A DNA stretch of 38,889 nt, taken from contig CAZMSZ010000016.1 of assembly GCA_964569055.1 (NCBI GenBank), positions 1 through 38,889 of the forward strand, read 5' to 3'. How positions within the stretch are numbered: the stretch's first letter is position 1; every line of letters starts with the position of its first letter. The position numbers were made by a program, and so were the translations under genes. The notes beneath the pieces are model-generated. The model saw only the letters and a list, made by a program, of their open reading frames with translations. It was not told the DNA's origin and did not search any database. Source of the DNA: JAWLGW01 sp964569055. Lineage in GTDB: Bacteria > Planctomycetota > J058. Positions 38,751 to 38,889 of the stretch are shown piece after piece.

Positions 38751-38815
38751 ACGAAGCGCAGAGAGCGCCGAGGACGCAGAGCTTCTCTGCGGTCCCAGCG
38801 CCCTCTGCGCTTCGT
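38751..38815. repeat. 65-base near-perfect hairpin made of 9-base CGCAGAGxx units
   Basis: Arms ACGAAGCGCAGAGAGCGC (38751-38768) and GCGCCCTCTGCGCTTCGT (38798-38815) pair at 17 of 18 positions. Inside, GCAGAG (38776-38781) pairs with CTCTGC (38785-38790) around CTT, extended by GGAC/GTCC past a bulge. The left half reads as three 9-base units: CGCAGAGAG, CGCCGAGGA, CGCAGAGCT. It could end transcription after rnz, but no T-tract follows. The remaining bases to 38889 show nothing I can assign. Confidence 0.75.
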
Positions 38816-38889
38816 ACTCCCGTTCGCTAGCCGCGGCGGCATGCAAAGCGACAGCCTGTCGTGCCCGTGCCTGGCCGCGCTTCTCCCGT

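Overview
The window is a very GC-rich bacterial segment with almost every third codon position G or C. It shows a lipobox lipoprotein, a signal-peptide-bearing giant beta-solenoid protein, Uma2 and Rpn-like nuclease genes, and an RNase Z of the form common in high-GC bacteria. This fits a didermic environmental lineage such as Planctomycetota or Myxococcota. The phylum is an inference and no rRNA is present to settle it. A run of exactly 100 N (10777-10876) shows that this is a scaffolded assembly.

Layout. Positions 1-1875 hold two divergent PD-(D/E)XK-type genes: a partial Rpn/transposase-like nuclease leaving the left edge on the minus strand, and a complete Uma2-family protein on the plus strand. 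Positions 2226-29625, about 70% of the window, are one gigantic plus-strand gene broken only by the N gap. It encodes at least 9,098 residues: signal peptide, PA14 domain, thousands of residues of Gly/Ala/Thr/Val/Asp-rich beta-strand repeats divided by recurring W...NW caps, Ig-like and PKD-like domains, and a C-terminal Cys + membrane helix + Arg tail. Two genes follow tightly: a membrane-anchored helical-repeat protein (29628-30350) and an 877-residue lipoprotein (30367-33000) with CARDB-like and PPC-like domains. These three look like one envelope operon.

The right part holds a convergent asparagine synthetase B (33014-34987, minus) and, divergent from it, a TMTC-like GT-C membrane protein with C-terminal TPRs (35093-37591). 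RNase Z (37659-38573) follows. The last 316 bases are non-coding, with a GTGCTC tandem repeat and a long, nearly perfect hairpin built of 9-base units.

How the genes may work together (inference): the giant protein is probably exported and held in the envelope by its tail, with the two downstream proteins as partners. The strongest support is a domain of about 120 residues that I see in both the giant protein (26290-26667) and the lipoprotein (30748-31104). The nearby TMTC-like protein could glycosylate Ser/Thr-rich surface proteins, but nothing in the sequence proves this. The internal repeats also let the N gap be sized: three tandem copies of a ~1.97 kb super-repeat imply that about 580-610 bases are missing, not 100, and that they encode one more cap pair.
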